From NCBI GenBank assembly GCA_902774155.1, contig CACYHF010000022.1, positions 1-64,000 on the forward strand: 64,000 nt of DNA, in the 5' to 3' direction. This DNA is from an uncultured Bacteroidia bacterium (GTDB lineage: Bacteria > Bacteroidota > Bacteroidia > Bacteroidales > UBA932). The notes below the pieces were generated by a model. That model searched no databases and had not been told where the DNA came from. It saw nothing but the letters and a program-made list of their open reading frames with translations. Position 1 is the first letter of the stretch, and each line of letters opens with the position of its first letter. Made by a program: the position numbers and the translations under genes. Shown here in pieces: positions 32,524-41,905 of this stretch.

Positions 32524-33756
32524 TCAATCAAAAAATCCGGGTTGTTTATAGGGAATGCCCAGTTCGCTGTCCACCGTGGCCAGGATGCCTTCCACCTGGC
32601 CCAGGGCGAACATACGTCCCAGGAAGGAATAGCCTGAGTTGTATCCTTTGGTTTCGTCTCCCAGCATGGCCATGCCGTGGTCCACGCGCATGGGGAGGGC
32701 CGGGTTTTCCTTTTCGAAGATGCGCACCAGTTCCACCAGGTGGGCCCTGCCGCCCAGATGGGAGGCCTCCGTGAAGTCTCCGTTGGGGAAGATGTGGCAG
32801 GAGCGCAGGTGCACGAAATGCGTGCGGGGTGCGAATTTCTGAGCCAGCTTCACTACATCGTTATAGGCGCCGGCCGATAAGGATCCGGCACAGAAGGTGA
32901 GGCCGTTGTGCTTGTTCGGGACCGCCGTGAGCAGCCAGTCGATGTCTTCTTCCGTCCGGACGATGCGGGGGAGTCCCAGGACCTCGATGGGAGGGTCGTC
33001 GGGGTGGACGCACATATTCATTCCGCACTCTTCACACACAGGCATAATGGCTTCCAGGAAGTACTTCATATTCTCCCGGAGTTTGGATTTGTCGATTCCT
33101 TTATACAGGGCCAGGAATTCCCGGAATTTCTGGACGGGGGCTTCATCTCCTTCGTGGAAGTTGCCGCTCACAAATCCCTGCGTCTTGATGACGATGTTCT
33201 CCACCAGGGCGTGATCCTTTTCCGGGGTCATCTGCTTGGCCAGTTCGTCGGCTTCGGCCAGGACATTCCGGCCTTCCCCGTACCCTTCCGGGAAGCGGAA
33301 GTTCTCCCAATCCGTCCGGGCGCCTTCACGTTTCAGGATATAAATGTCAAAGTACGCGAACTCCGCATAATTGAAGTACAGGTTATAAGCGCCGTTGGGG
33401 TTCTGGTGCATCAGGTCTGTCCGGGCCCAGTCCAGCACCGGCATAAAGTTGTAGCAGATGCAATGGATGCCTTCGGCCGATAAATTCCTGAGAGACTGTT
33501 TGTATACCTCTATCTGGTAATCCCGGTCCGGGCCGCCGTATTTGATGGTTTCTACAACGGGCAGGGATTCCACCACGCTCCAGCGCATGCCGTAACTTTC
33601 GATGTACTCTTTCAGGTCGTGGATCTTTTCCCTTGTCCAGACTTCTCCCAGCGGGACATCGTGCAGCGCGGTGACGATTCCTTCTACACCAATCTGCTGC
33701 AACATGGCAAGTGTTATCCGGTCTTTCTTGCCAAACCATCTCCAGGTTTTTTCCAT
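32524..33756 (-). CDS. uxuA: mannonate dehydratase
   Basis: UxuA dehydrates D-mannonate to 2-keto-3-deoxygluconate. I choose ATG 33756, since the family begins MEKTWRWFGKKDRITL. The 410-residue protein is of normal length. Conserved parts are LHDVPLGEVW, MRWSVVESLPV, the metal-site areas CICYNFMPVLDWARTDL, CVHPDDPP, CAGSLSAGAYND and HLRSCHIFP, and the late MRVDHGMAML. uxuB follows at once. The promoter contains a dyad between its two boxes, a likely operator for a uronate-sensing repressor. Confidence 0.95.
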   Translation of the reverse strand: MEKTWRWFGKKDRITLAMLQQIGVEGIVTALHDVPLGEVWTREKIHDLKEYIESYGMRWSVVESLPVVETIKYGGPDRDYQIEVYKQSLRNLSAEGIHCICYNFMPVLDWARTDLMHQNPNGAYNLYFNYAEFAYFDIYILKREGARTDWENFRFPEGYGEGRNVLAEADELAKQMTPEKDHALVENIVIKTQGFVSGNFHEGDEAPVQKFREFLALYKGIDKSKLRENMKYFLEAIMPVCEECGMNMCVHPDDPPIEVLGLPRIVRTEEDIDWLLTAVPNKHNGLTFCAGSLSAGAYNDVVKLAQKFAPRTHFVHLRSCHIFPNGDFTEASHLGGRAHLVELVRIFEKENPALPMRVDHGMAMLGDETKGYNSGYSFLGRMFALGQVEGILATVDSELGIPYKQPGFFD

Positions 33757-33771
33757 AGTTATAATTTTTTT

Positions 33772-33802
33772 CAAAATTCGTGATTTTTTCGAAGAAATCA
33801 AA
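33772..33802 (-). promoter_or_regulatory. uxuAB promoter with central dyad
   Basis: TTTG (33802-33799), 19 bases, GAATTTTG (33779-33772). The spacer holds GATTTTTTCGAAGAAATC (33782-33799), an 18-base dyad with 16 of 18 positions symmetric, centred on TTCGAA. Confidence 0.55.
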
Positions 33803-33837
33803 CAGAATCGGCGCTTGTTTTTTGGGGGATAAATGCT

Positions 33838-33845
33838 TAATTTTG
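33838..33845 (+). promoter_or_regulatory. -7 box of the M64 peptidase gene
   Basis: TAATTTTG with CTTG 20 bases upstream (33814-33817) reads toward the M64 gene. Confidence 0.45.
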
Positions 33846-33862
33846 TCCAAATGCGCGCATTG

Positions 33863-35104
33863 ATGAAACGATTCTTCCTCCTGATAGTCCTGTTCCCGCT
33901 GCTGGTGGATTCCTGGTTTTGCTACGCCCAGCCTTCCCAGTTGAAGCAGGAACCGGACAGTACCCTGCGCCTGGATTATGTCCTGTGCGGGGATGCTTCC
34001 CACCAGGCCATCTACTGGCGGCAGAGTTTCAAGGGCGGTCCCTGGGCCGGCCGCCGGCATCATCTGGACCAGCCCCTGCTGCGCGGAAACGGCCAAATCC
34101 GCGTCCTGGACCCGGAGAGCGGGGCGTGCCTGTATGCCAACAGTTTTTCCACCCTGTTCCAGGAATGGACGGTGACGGAGGAAGCCACGCAGGTGCAACG
34201 GGCTTTCGAGGCCAGTTTCCAGGTTCCGTTTCCCCGGCAGCCCGTAGACATTGAAATCTCGCTCCTGGATACGCACGGCCAGGTTTCCGGCTATCTCAAG
34301 CACAGGGTAGATCCGGCCGATATCCTCATCCGTCCCATAGCGAGCCCCGGCCTGGAAACCCGCACCGTATGGGAAGGGGGACCGCTCTCAGAGGCGGTGG
34401 ATATCGTGATTGTTTCGGAAGGATACGACGCCACTGAATCGGCCAAGTTTTTCCTGGATGCCGGCCGGGCGGCCGACGCCCTGTTCTCCCACGAACCCTT
34501 TGCGACCTATAAAGACCGCTTCAGCATCCGGGCGGTGTTCGCCCCATCGGCCCAAAGTGGCGTGAGCATTCCGCATGAGGGCCTTTGGCTTTCCACGGCC
34601 GTTTCCAGCCATTTCGACACCTTCTACAGCAACCGCTATCTCACCACATCGGCCATCTGGCAGTTGTGGGACCTGATCGGAACCGTTCCGTTCGAGCAAA
34701 TCATCGTGCTGGCCAACACCGCCAATTATGGCGGCGGCGGCATCTACAACAGCATCACCCTTATGAACAGCGACCATCCCACCTTCGTGCCCGTCCTGGT
34801 GCACGAATTCGGCCACGCTTTCGGCGGCCTGGGAGATGAGTATTATTACGACGACCAGTTCGAGAGCCAGTATCCCGCAGACACCGAACCCTGGGAGCCC
34901 AATCTCACCACGCTCAAGGATTTCAATTCCAAGTGGGCCGATTTGATGGACCAGGGCGCCGGCCTGTACGAAGGCGGCGGCTACCAGTCCAAAGGGGTGT
35001 ATCGGCCGGCTCCGGACTGCCGCATGAAAACCAATGAGTGCGAGACTTTCTGTGTGGTATGCAATCGTGCAATCATCAGAATGATAGACTTTTATACCCG
35101 GTGA
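33863..35104 (+). CDS. M64 family (IgA peptidase-like) metallopeptidase, exported
   Basis: The 413-residue protein has a signal peptide (RFFLLIVLFPLLVDSWFCYA). The N-terminal beta domain (about 30-170) matches the M64 prodomain layout. The zinc site is HEFGHAFGGLGDEYY (about residue 313), HExxH with the third ligand further on, as in gut Bacteroides M64 enzymes that cleave immunoglobulin A hinge or mucin-type proteins. The end is cysteine-rich (CRMKTNECETFCVVC). ATG 33863 is preferred; ATG 33851 is possible. The stop overlaps the GTG of the GH20 gene in GTGA. Confidence 0.85.
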   Translation: MKRFFLLIVLFPLLVDSWFCYAQPSQLKQEPDSTLRLDYVLCGDASHQAIYWRQSFKGGPWAGRRHHLDQPLLRGNGQIRVLDPESGACLYANSFSTLFQEWTVTEEATQVQRAFEASFQVPFPRQPVDIEISLLDTHGQVSGYLKHRVDPADILIRPIASPGLETRTVWEGGPLSEAVDIVIVSEGYDATESAKFFLDAGRAADALFSHEPFATYKDRFSIRAVFAPSAQSGVSIPHEGLWLSTAVSSHFDTFYSNRYLTTSAIWQLWDLIGTVPFEQIIVLANTANYGGGGIYNSITLMNSDHPTFVPVLVHEFGHAFGGLGDEYYYDDQFESQYPADTEPWEPNLTTLKDFNSKWADLMDQGAGLYEGGGYQSKGVYRPAPDCRMKTNECETFCVVCNRAIIRMIDFYTR

Positions 35105-36885
35105 AACGTACCTTCATTTTAGCTGCCGTCGTGGTCCTGGCCTCCTGCTCGCAGGCGGTGCGGCCCGTCCTGCTGCCGCTACCCAAGGAAGTGAGCTGGG
35201 AAAAAGGTTTTGTCAAGGCCCATACCCCGGTGGCCGAAAAGCTGGTGGCGGCCCTTCCGGAGGCATCCAATCAGGAGGAGGCTTATCGGCTGGTGGTGGA
35301 AAAGGATAGCATCCATCTGGAGGCGGTGACGGAACACGGCCTGTGGAACGCTCGGCAGACATTGGCTCAGCTGGAGCAGGACGGCCGTATTCCCCGTTGC
35401 CGTATCGTCGACTGGCCCTCTTTCCGTGTGCGCGGCTGGATGATGGACGTGGGGCGCACCTTTGTGTCCCTGGAAGAACTTTACCGGGAGGTGGATGTTT
35501 TCTCGCACTGCAAGCTCAACGTGCTGCACCTGCACCTGACGGAACGGGAAGCCTGGCGTCTGGAAAGCCGGAAGTATCCGCAGCTCAATGCGGCCCAAAG
35601 CATGACGCGGCTGCCGGGGCTGTACTATACGCAGGAGCAGATGCGGGAACTGGACGCCTATTGCCGGCAGCGGGGCGTGACATTGGTGCCGGAACTGGAT
35701 ATGCCCGGGCACAGCGACGCCTTTGAACGGGCTATGGGATTCGGCATGCAAACGCTTCAGGGAAAACAGGTTGTAAAGGATCTGCTGGACGAGGCCCTGG
35801 AGGTTTTCACCTCTGAATACATCCACCTGGGTACCGATGAAGTGGATTTCACGGACCCTGCGTTTGTTCCGGAAATGGTGGCCCACGTGCGTTCGCGCGG
35901 CCGCAAAGCATTGTCGTGGCACCCCGGCTACCCTTATGGCCCGGGCCGGATTGACGGTATGCAGCTCTGGACTTCGCGGGCCTTCCCGCAGGAGGGCACC
36001 GTGGCCGTGGACAGCCGCCTGCACTATATCAATCACTATGACCTTTTCGGCGATATCATCGGCCTGCAAACCAGCCGGATTGGCGATGTGGAGCAGGAAA
36101 CGGCCGAAATGAAGGGCGCCGTGCTGTGCCTCTGGAACGACGAGTGCTATGAGGAAGACACTATGTTGCGTGGCAACAATCTCTACGCCAACGCATTGGC
36201 CCTGGCCGACAGAGCCTGGCGGGGCGGGGGACACCAGTATTATAAGGAATTCGGGACCATTTTGCCGGAAACCGGTCCGGCCCGGGAAGATTTCCTGGAT
36301 TTCGAGAACCGGCTCCTCTTCTTCAAGGAAACCCTGCTGAAGGGCGTTCCCGTCCCGTACGTGCGGCAGGGGAATGCCTGCTGGGAGTTGTCGCCGGTTT
36401 ACCCCAATGAGGGCAATCTGGAGGCGGTTTTTCCGCCGGAGCAAGGCCAGTGGGAAACAGCTCGTAAAGTAACGGGTTCCGGCATTTATCTCCGGCATGT
36501 GTGGGGCCCTTCCGTAGTGGCGGGTGCCGTTCCGGATCCGCAGACAAACAGTACGGTCTATGCGCGCACGCGAGTGTACAGTGAAAAGGAGCAGGAGGTG
36601 AGGCTGTTTTTCGAGACACAGAACTGCAGCCGCTCGGAGCGGGATGCGCCTCCGCCTCCCGGCGCCTGGGACTGGCGGCACAGCCGGCTCTGGATCAATG
36701 GCTCGGAAGTGCTGGCGCCTGCTTCTACCATTACCTTAAATAAAGGCTGGAATACGGTGCTGGTGAAACTGCCGGTGGGGTATTTCACCAACGGACGCTA
36801 TCGACTGGTGAAGTGGATGTTCACCTGTGCCTTCACCACGTTGGACGGCAGGGAAGCGGCCGATATTCGCTATGCAGACAATTAA
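35101..36885 (+). CDS. GH20 beta-N-acetylhexosaminidase, lipoprotein
   Basis: The enzyme removes terminal beta-GlcNAc or beta-GalNAc from glycans. I set a GTG start at 35101 because it gives a lipoprotein signal (FILAAVVVLASCSQ) and overlaps the M64 stop. The 594-residue protein shows the GH20 core: LPLPKEVSWEKG, HLHLTEREAWRLES, LVPELDMPGHSDA and the catalytic Asp-Glu pair in YIHLGTDEVDF (about residue 243). The C terminus carries an extra beta domain. It is upstream of GH109, consistent with serial removal of amino sugars. Confidence 0.9.
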   Translation: MKRTFILAAVVVLASCSQAVRPVLLPLPKEVSWEKGFVKAHTPVAEKLVAALPEASNQEEAYRLVVEKDSIHLEAVTEHGLWNARQTLAQLEQDGRIPRCRIVDWPSFRVRGWMMDVGRTFVSLEELYREVDVFSHCKLNVLHLHLTEREAWRLESRKYPQLNAAQSMTRLPGLYYTQEQMRELDAYCRQRGVTLVPELDMPGHSDAFERAMGFGMQTLQGKQVVKDLLDEALEVFTSEYIHLGTDEVDFTDPAFVPEMVAHVRSRGRKALSWHPGYPYGPGRIDGMQLWTSRAFPQEGTVAVDSRLHYINHYDLFGDIIGLQTSRIGDVEQETAEMKGAVLCLWNDECYEEDTMLRGNNLYANALALADRAWRGGGHQYYKEFGTILPETGPAREDFLDFENRLLFFKETLLKGVPVPYVRQGNACWELSPVYPNEGNLEAVFPPEQGQWETARKVTGSGIYLRHVWGPSVVAGAVPDPQTNSTVYARTRVYSEKEQEVRLFFETQNCSRSERDAPPPPGAWDWRHSRLWINGSEVLAPASTITLNKGWNTVLVKLPVGYFTNGRYRLVKWMFTCAFTTLDGREAADIRYADN

Positions 36886-36898
36886 TAACATATATGCT

Positions 36899-38266
36899 AT
36901 GAAAAAGATTTTATGGCTCCTTGTTGCGGCAGGCCTGCTGGTTGCCTGCCAGAGCAAAACTTCTTCCGTGATTCAGCTGCCGGTGCCGGAAAGGCCCGTC
37001 GGGCAGCAGGACATGCTGCAGTTTGCGGCCGATCCCATCGCCGATGTCGGCATAGGCGTCGTGGGCCTGGGCATGCGCGGGTCCAGTGCCGTGCAAAGGC
37101 TTTCCTTCGTGCCAGGCTGCCATATCGCGGCAGTGTGCGACGTGGAGGAAGACCGCACGCAGCGCAGCGTGGATTATCTGGCCGATAAGGGTATATCGGC
37201 CCAGGGCTACAGTGGGTCCGAAGAGGCTTATAAGGCGCTGTGTGAGGATCCATCGGTGAACCTGGTGTATATCTGCACCGACTGGGTGCACCATGTGCCG
37301 GTGGCGCTCTATGCCATGGAGCAGGGAAAGCACGTGGCCATCGAGGTGCCGTCGGCCGAAAGCCTGCAGGCCTGCTGGGACTTGGTGAGCACCTCTGAAC
37401 GCACCCGGCGGCACTGCATGATCCTGGAGAACTGCTGCTACGACTTTTTCGAGTTAACCGCCCTTACCATGGCCCAGGCGGGCGTTTTCGGCGAGATTAT
37501 CCATGCCGAGGGCGCCTATAACCACAACCTGGATCCGTTCTGGAAAGAGTACTGGAACAACTGGCGGCTGGACTTCAACCGGACGCATCGTGGAGACCTC
37601 TATCCCACGCACGGATTCGGTCCCATCTGCCAGGCGCTGAACATCCACCGCGGCGACCGGCTCACCACGCTGGTGGCCATGGATACCCAGCCGTTCAACG
37701 GTCCCAAACACGTGGAGGCCGCTACTGGTGAACCCTGCACCGATTTCCAACACGGCGACGTCACCACCACTATGTTGCGCACCGCTAAAGGCAAGACCAT
37801 CCTGCTGGAACACGATGTAATGACGCCGCGCCCGTACAGCCGTATGTATCAGCTGGTGGGTACGGACGGTTACGCAGAGAAATACCCTGTCCAGGGCATC
37901 TGCCTGCGGAAGGAAGGGGCCGAAAAAGTGGATTACCAGAATCTGGCCGGCGAGAAAACCTATAGGGGAGAGGAATTACAGGCACTAATGGCCCAATACA
38001 ATAATCCCATCCTCACGCCCGAGCTGGTGGCCCTGGCCAAGGAAGTGGGCGGTCACGGCGGCATGGATTTCCTCATGGATTATCGGCTCATTTACTGCCT
38101 GAACAACGGCCTTCCGCTGGATATGGATGTGTACGATCTGGCCGAATGGTGCTGCGTCACGGAACTCTCCCGCATCTCTCTGGAGAACGGCAGTATGCCG
38201 GTGGAAGTGCCGGATTTCACCCGCGGTGCCTGGGACCGCATCCAAGGATTCAGTTATGCTTTCTAG
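36899..38266 (+). CDS. GH109 alpha-N-acetylgalactosaminidase (Gfo/Idh/MocA fold), lipoprotein
   Basis: GH109 enzymes use bound NAD to cleave alpha-GalNAc, for example from blood group A or mucin glycans. The 455-residue protein has a lipoprotein signal (LLVAAGLLVACQSK) and the NAD-binding GIGVVGLGMRGSSAV (about 52). The GH109-type signature is clear: ILENCCYDFFELTALTMAQ, then EGAYNHNL and GDLYPTHGFGPICQAL. ATG 36899 is chosen for the signal sequence. The gene follows GH20 by 13 bases and precedes a hairpin at 38305. Confidence 0.85.
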   Translation: MKKILWLLVAAGLLVACQSKTSSVIQLPVPERPVGQQDMLQFAADPIADVGIGVVGLGMRGSSAVQRLSFVPGCHIAAVCDVEEDRTQRSVDYLADKGISAQGYSGSEEAYKALCEDPSVNLVYICTDWVHHVPVALYAMEQGKHVAIEVPSAESLQACWDLVSTSERTRRHCMILENCCYDFFELTALTMAQAGVFGEIIHAEGAYNHNLDPFWKEYWNNWRLDFNRTHRGDLYPTHGFGPICQALNIHRGDRLTTLVAMDTQPFNGPKHVEAATGEPCTDFQHGDVTTTMLRTAKGKTILLEHDVMTPRPYSRMYQLVGTDGYAEKYPVQGICLRKEGAEKVDYQNLAGEKTYRGEELQALMAQYNNPILTPELVALAKEVGGHGGMDFLMDYRLIYCLNNGLPLDMDVYDLAEWCCVTELSRISLENGSMPVEVPDFTRGAWDRIQGFSYAF

Positions 38267-38304
38267 CTAAGTGGCAAGCCCTGAAATGGGGCATTCGTCG
38301 AAGA

Positions 38305-38342
38305 AAACGGGGCACTGGTCGAAAAGCGGCAGTGCCCCGTTT
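38305..38342 (+). terminator. hairpin after GH109
   Basis: AAACGGGGCACTG (38305-38317) and CAGTGCCCCGTTT (38330-38342) pair over 13 bases. The T tract is short, so termination may be partial. Confidence 0.55.
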
Positions 38343-38352
38343 GACTTTCGCA

Positions 38353-38360
38353 TAATTTTG
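38353..38360 (+). promoter_or_regulatory. -7 box of the barrel receptor gene
   Basis: TAATTTTG, 38 bases before the ATG. Three GTCGAA repeats (38297, 38318 and 38363) and the inverted pair GTTGTC/GACAAC surround it. Confidence 0.45.
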
Positions 38361-38398
38361 TTGTCGAAAAACGCGGAAAACAAAAAAGACAACGAAAT

Positions 38399-40864
38399 AT
38401 GAAGAAGATTTTCACCCTTGTACTGCTTGCCCTCGTGGGTACAGGCGCCTTTGCGCAGAAAGCTACCACCGTAAAAGGCGTGGTACTGGATTCCCTCACG
38501 CGGCAGGGCGAACCCGCCGCCATCCTGCAGTTCTACCGCCTGCCCGACACGGAAAAGGCCGTGGCCTTCACCACCACCGACGAAAACGGCGCTTTCTCCC
38601 ATACCTTCACGGTAAAGGGAGATTACGTGCTGGTGTTCGACAACCTGGGCCGAAAGGTGCAGCGTCGCAGCTTCACCGTTCCCGCCGGTACGGACGTGGT
38701 GGACCTGGGCGAAATCCTGGCCCAGGACAACGCCGAAATGCTCAAGGCCGGCCAGGTGACGGCCATGCGCACGCTGGTGAAGATGGAAGTGGACAAGATG
38801 ACCTACAACGTGGAAGACGATGTGGATTCCAAGACTTCCACCGTGCTGGATATGCTCCGCAAGGTGCCCATGGTGAGCGTGGACGGTCAGGACAACATCA
38901 GCGTGAACGGCAGCAGCAGTTTTGTGGTTTACGTGGACGGCAAGCCCAATCAGATGATGAGCCAGAACGCTTCTACTATCTTTAAGGTAATGCCTGCCAG
39001 CAGCATCAAGAATATAGAGGTGGTGACCAATCCCGGCGTGAAATACGACGCCGAGGGCGTGGGCGGTGTGCTGAACATTACCACCAACAAGGAAGCTACC
39101 GGCGGCGCTTCTGTGGCCGATGGTTTCTACGGCACCGTGATGGCCACGGCTTCCAATCGTGGTGGCGGCGGTGGCGTGTCGGCCAGCATGCAGAAGGGCA
39201 AGTTCGCCATGAGCCTCAATGCCAACGGCATGTACAACTCCATGAACGGTACCGAGAGCGAGACGGAACGCGTGCAGGACAGCGGTTTCACCACCCGCAC
39301 GGAGACCACCTCCAACATGAAGATACCCATGGCCATGGTGAACGCCAGCGCCAGTTATGAGATTGACACCCTGAACCTGGTAAGCGCCAGCCTGGGTGTA
39401 ATGCACTTCGGCATGCACAACGAAAGCGGCATCACCAACACGTTTTTCACCGTTCCCGGGGCCACGGGCTTCGGCTACACGGGCACCACTTCCGGGGTGA
39501 ACAACCGCACCAATATCTCTGCCGGTGCCGACTATCAGCACCTTTGGGCCAATGCCCCTGGCCGCAGCTTCGTGCTCAGCTACCAGTTCAACGGCGCGCC
39601 GGGCGTAAACAATACCGTGAACACCTTCAACGGCATTTCCGTGGCCGGTTTCGACCTCACCGACCGCAAGAGCAACGGCCGCACAGGCTCCTTCGACCAC
39701 ACGGTCCAGGCCGATTTCACCACCCCGCTGAGCACCGCACTTACCCTGTCTACCGGTGCCAAGTTCATCGGCCGGCACAATTCCTCCGACCAGACCGACT
39801 ATCTGTGGAATGGATCGGCCTTTGTACAGAGCGGAAGCCTGCAGTACGACTTCTACAACCGCATCGGGGCGGCTTATGCCGAATTGGACGGCAAATTCGG
39901 GGCCTTTGGCGTGAAGGGCGGCCTGCGCTATGAACACACCTGGCAGAGTTATGCTTCATCTGCCCTGGCGCAGTCTTACAGCGTGCAGTACGGCAACCTG
40001 GTGCCCACGGCCAGTGTGCAGTGGAGTCCCAGCGCCATCCAGAATATCGGCCTCAGCTACAATATGCGCATCAGCCGGCCGGGCATCTCCTACCTGAACC
40101 CTTATGTGGATACCTCCGACCCCACGGCCCTCAGTTACGGTAACACCGACCTGGACACCGAACGCGGCCACAACGTCTCCCTGGTGTACAACTACTTCAA
40201 TCCCAAGGTGATGGTGAGCGCCACCCTGCGCCACAGCTACACCGGCAACGGCATTTCGGCCTACAGTTTCTACGACGACAACAACCTGCTGAACACCACC
40301 TACGGCAACATCGTGCAGAACAGTAACACGGGGCTGAACGCCTATGTGATGTGGAATCCCACCAACAAGACGCGCATCATGCTGAACGGCGGGGTAGGGT
40401 ATTCCGACATCCGCAGCGAGGTGCTGAACCAGCAGAACAGCGGTTGGGACTATCGGATTATGGCTGGCGTGCAGCAGACACTGCCTTGGGACTTGCGGCT
40501 CAGCGCAAACGTGATGACCATGGGCCGGCGCATCTCCCTGCAGGGTTACTCTACGGGCATGTCCATGGGCATGCTGGGCCTCACCAAGAGCTTCCTGGAC
40601 GACCGCCTGAGCCTGTCCCTGAACGGAATGCTGCCCATGGGCAAGGACCTCAAGATGCATATGAATTCCTACACCAAGGGTACCGGCTTCACTTCCACCA
40701 GTACCACCACCATTCCCGCTGCCTCCGTTACCTTCCAGATCAGCTGGAGTTTCGGCAAGCAGGGCAACTACCGCACCAAGAAAGCCCGCCGCGGTATCGA
40801 GAACGAGGATCAGCTGAACAGCAGCACCACCGCCGAAAGCATGAGTTCTGTGCTAATGCAATAA
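38399..40864 (+). CDS. TonB-dependent receptor-like outer membrane beta-barrel protein
   Basis: The 821-residue protein has a signal peptide ending GTGAFAQ, then a carboxypeptidase-regulatory-like domain (TTVKGVVLDSLTRQGEPAA), a plug (STVLDMLRKVPMVSVDG, IEVVTNPGVKYDAEG, GGVLNITTNK) and a large C-terminal barrel of the outer-membrane-barrel family 3 type (PF14905). These proteins lack a SusD partner, and their ligands are mostly unknown. It ends with a lysine/arginine-rich tail. The histidine kinase gene follows after 18 bases and may respond to the same signal. Confidence 0.85.
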   Translation: MKKIFTLVLLALVGTGAFAQKATTVKGVVLDSLTRQGEPAAILQFYRLPDTEKAVAFTTTDENGAFSHTFTVKGDYVLVFDNLGRKVQRRSFTVPAGTDVVDLGEILAQDNAEMLKAGQVTAMRTLVKMEVDKMTYNVEDDVDSKTSTVLDMLRKVPMVSVDGQDNISVNGSSSFVVYVDGKPNQMMSQNASTIFKVMPASSIKNIEVVTNPGVKYDAEGVGGVLNITTNKEATGGASVADGFYGTVMATASNRGGGGGVSASMQKGKFAMSLNANGMYNSMNGTESETERVQDSGFTTRTETTSNMKIPMAMVNASASYEIDTLNLVSASLGVMHFGMHNESGITNTFFTVPGATGFGYTGTTSGVNNRTNISAGADYQHLWANAPGRSFVLSYQFNGAPGVNNTVNTFNGISVAGFDLTDRKSNGRTGSFDHTVQADFTTPLSTALTLSTGAKFIGRHNSSDQTDYLWNGSAFVQSGSLQYDFYNRIGAAYAELDGKFGAFGVKGGLRYEHTWQSYASSALAQSYSVQYGNLVPTASVQWSPSAIQNIGLSYNMRISRPGISYLNPYVDTSDPTALSYGNTDLDTERGHNVSLVYNYFNPKVMVSATLRHSYTGNGISAYSFYDDNNLLNTTYGNIVQNSNTGLNAYVMWNPTNKTRIMLNGGVGYSDIRSEVLNQQNSGWDYRIMAGVQQTLPWDLRLSANVMTMGRRISLQGYSTGMSMGMLGLTKSFLDDRLSLSLNGMLPMGKDLKMHMNSYTKGTGFTSTSTTTIPAASVTFQISWSFGKQGNYRTKKARRGIENEDQLNSSTTAESMSSVLMQ

Positions 40865-40870
40865 TTTTTC

Positions 40871-40878
40871 TAACTTTG
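40871..40878 (+). promoter_or_regulatory. -7 box four bases before the kinase ATG
   Basis: TAACTTTG is followed by TACC and the ATG at 40883. The transcript would start at or beside the ATG. No -33 TTTG is evident. Confidence 0.45.
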
Positions 40879-40882
40879 TACC

Positions 40883-41905
40883 ATGATGCAACAGAAGAAC
40901 CGCAGAAACTTGGTGATCAATACCACCCAGATTGTCGTCTGGGTGGGTATTTTCCTGGTTCCGGCCCTGGTGACCGCCACCATGACCGGTTCGTTGGAAC
41001 AGGCACTGAAGGTCTTTACGGCTGGGGCTATGCTCCTGCTGCCGCCTTTCATTCTGTACAGCCTGAACTATTACCTGCTGGTCCCCAAGCTGTTGCACGG
41101 CGGACGCGCTCCGTGGTTCTATGTCATAAACGGTGCCATCATCGTGGGATGGCTGCTATGGGATTATCTGGACAAGCGCCCCATCGAGTTTCCCCAGGAG
41201 GTGGTGGAACAGTTCGGACAGCGGAATATGTGGGCGTGGTACGTGGGCTCCATCCTGGGCCGGGTGTTCATCCAGTTATTGGTGATTACCATCGCCGTGG
41301 GTCTGCGCAGCATTATGCGCGCCAATGAATCTATGACGGCCGAACTCACCTGGCTCAAGCACCAGCTGAATCCGCATTTCCTGTTTAATACCCTGAACAA
41401 CATCTCCTCGCTCACGCAGATAGATCCCGATAAGGCGCAGGAGAGCATCGGCCAGCTGAGTGATTTGCTGCGCTATGCGCTTTATGACAGCGAGGCCGAA
41501 CGTGTGCCGCTGGAGAGCGAAGTGGAGTTTATGGACAATTACATAGACCTGATGGCCCTTCGCTGCAATGAACTCACTACGGTGACCAAGGAGCTGGAAG
41601 CGCCACAGGGGCACGTGGAGGTGGCGCCGCTGCTGTTCATCTCCCTGGTGGAGAACGCCTTCAAGCACGGCGTGAATGCCCGCTACCCGTCGTTCGTGCG
41701 GGTGTCCATGCGTTATCAGGACGGCCAGTTGCTCTTCCGCTGCCAGAACTCCCTCTTCGAGAAGCAGGGGAGTGACCATATCGGCTCCGGCATCGGCCTG
41801 GAGAACATGAAACGCCGCCTGGAACTGCTCTATCCCGGCCGATACACTTATAAACAGCAGGCCGATGACGGCACTTACACCGTAGAAATCAGTTTGAAGG
41901 TATGA
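40883..41905 (+). CDS. LytS-type sensor histidine kinase
   Basis: The 340-residue protein has four hydrophobic segments in the first 150 residues (IVVWVGIFLVPALVTATM, AMLLLPPFILYSLNYYLL, FYVINGAIIVGWLLW, and a fourth near FIQLLVITIAVGL) and no periplasmic domain. The His_kinase motif is LKHQLNPHFLFNTLNN (about 156) with the phospho-accepting histidine in NPHF. The ATP-binding C terminus has SLVENAFKHG and GSGIGLENMKRRLEL. It overlaps the response regulator gene by four bases. Confidence 0.93.
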   Translation: MMQQKNRRNLVINTTQIVVWVGIFLVPALVTATMTGSLEQALKVFTAGAMLLLPPFILYSLNYYLLVPKLLHGGRAPWFYVINGAIIVGWLLWDYLDKRPIEFPQEVVEQFGQRNMWAWYVGSILGRVFIQLLVITIAVGLRSIMRANESMTAELTWLKHQLNPHFLFNTLNNISSLTQIDPDKAQESIGQLSDLLRYALYDSEAERVPLESEVEFMDNYIDLMALRCNELTTVTKELEAPQGHVEVAPLLFISLVENAFKHGVNARYPSFVRVSMRYQDGQLLFRCQNSLFEKQGSDHIGSGIGLENMKRRLELLYPGRYTYKQQADDGTYTVEISLKV

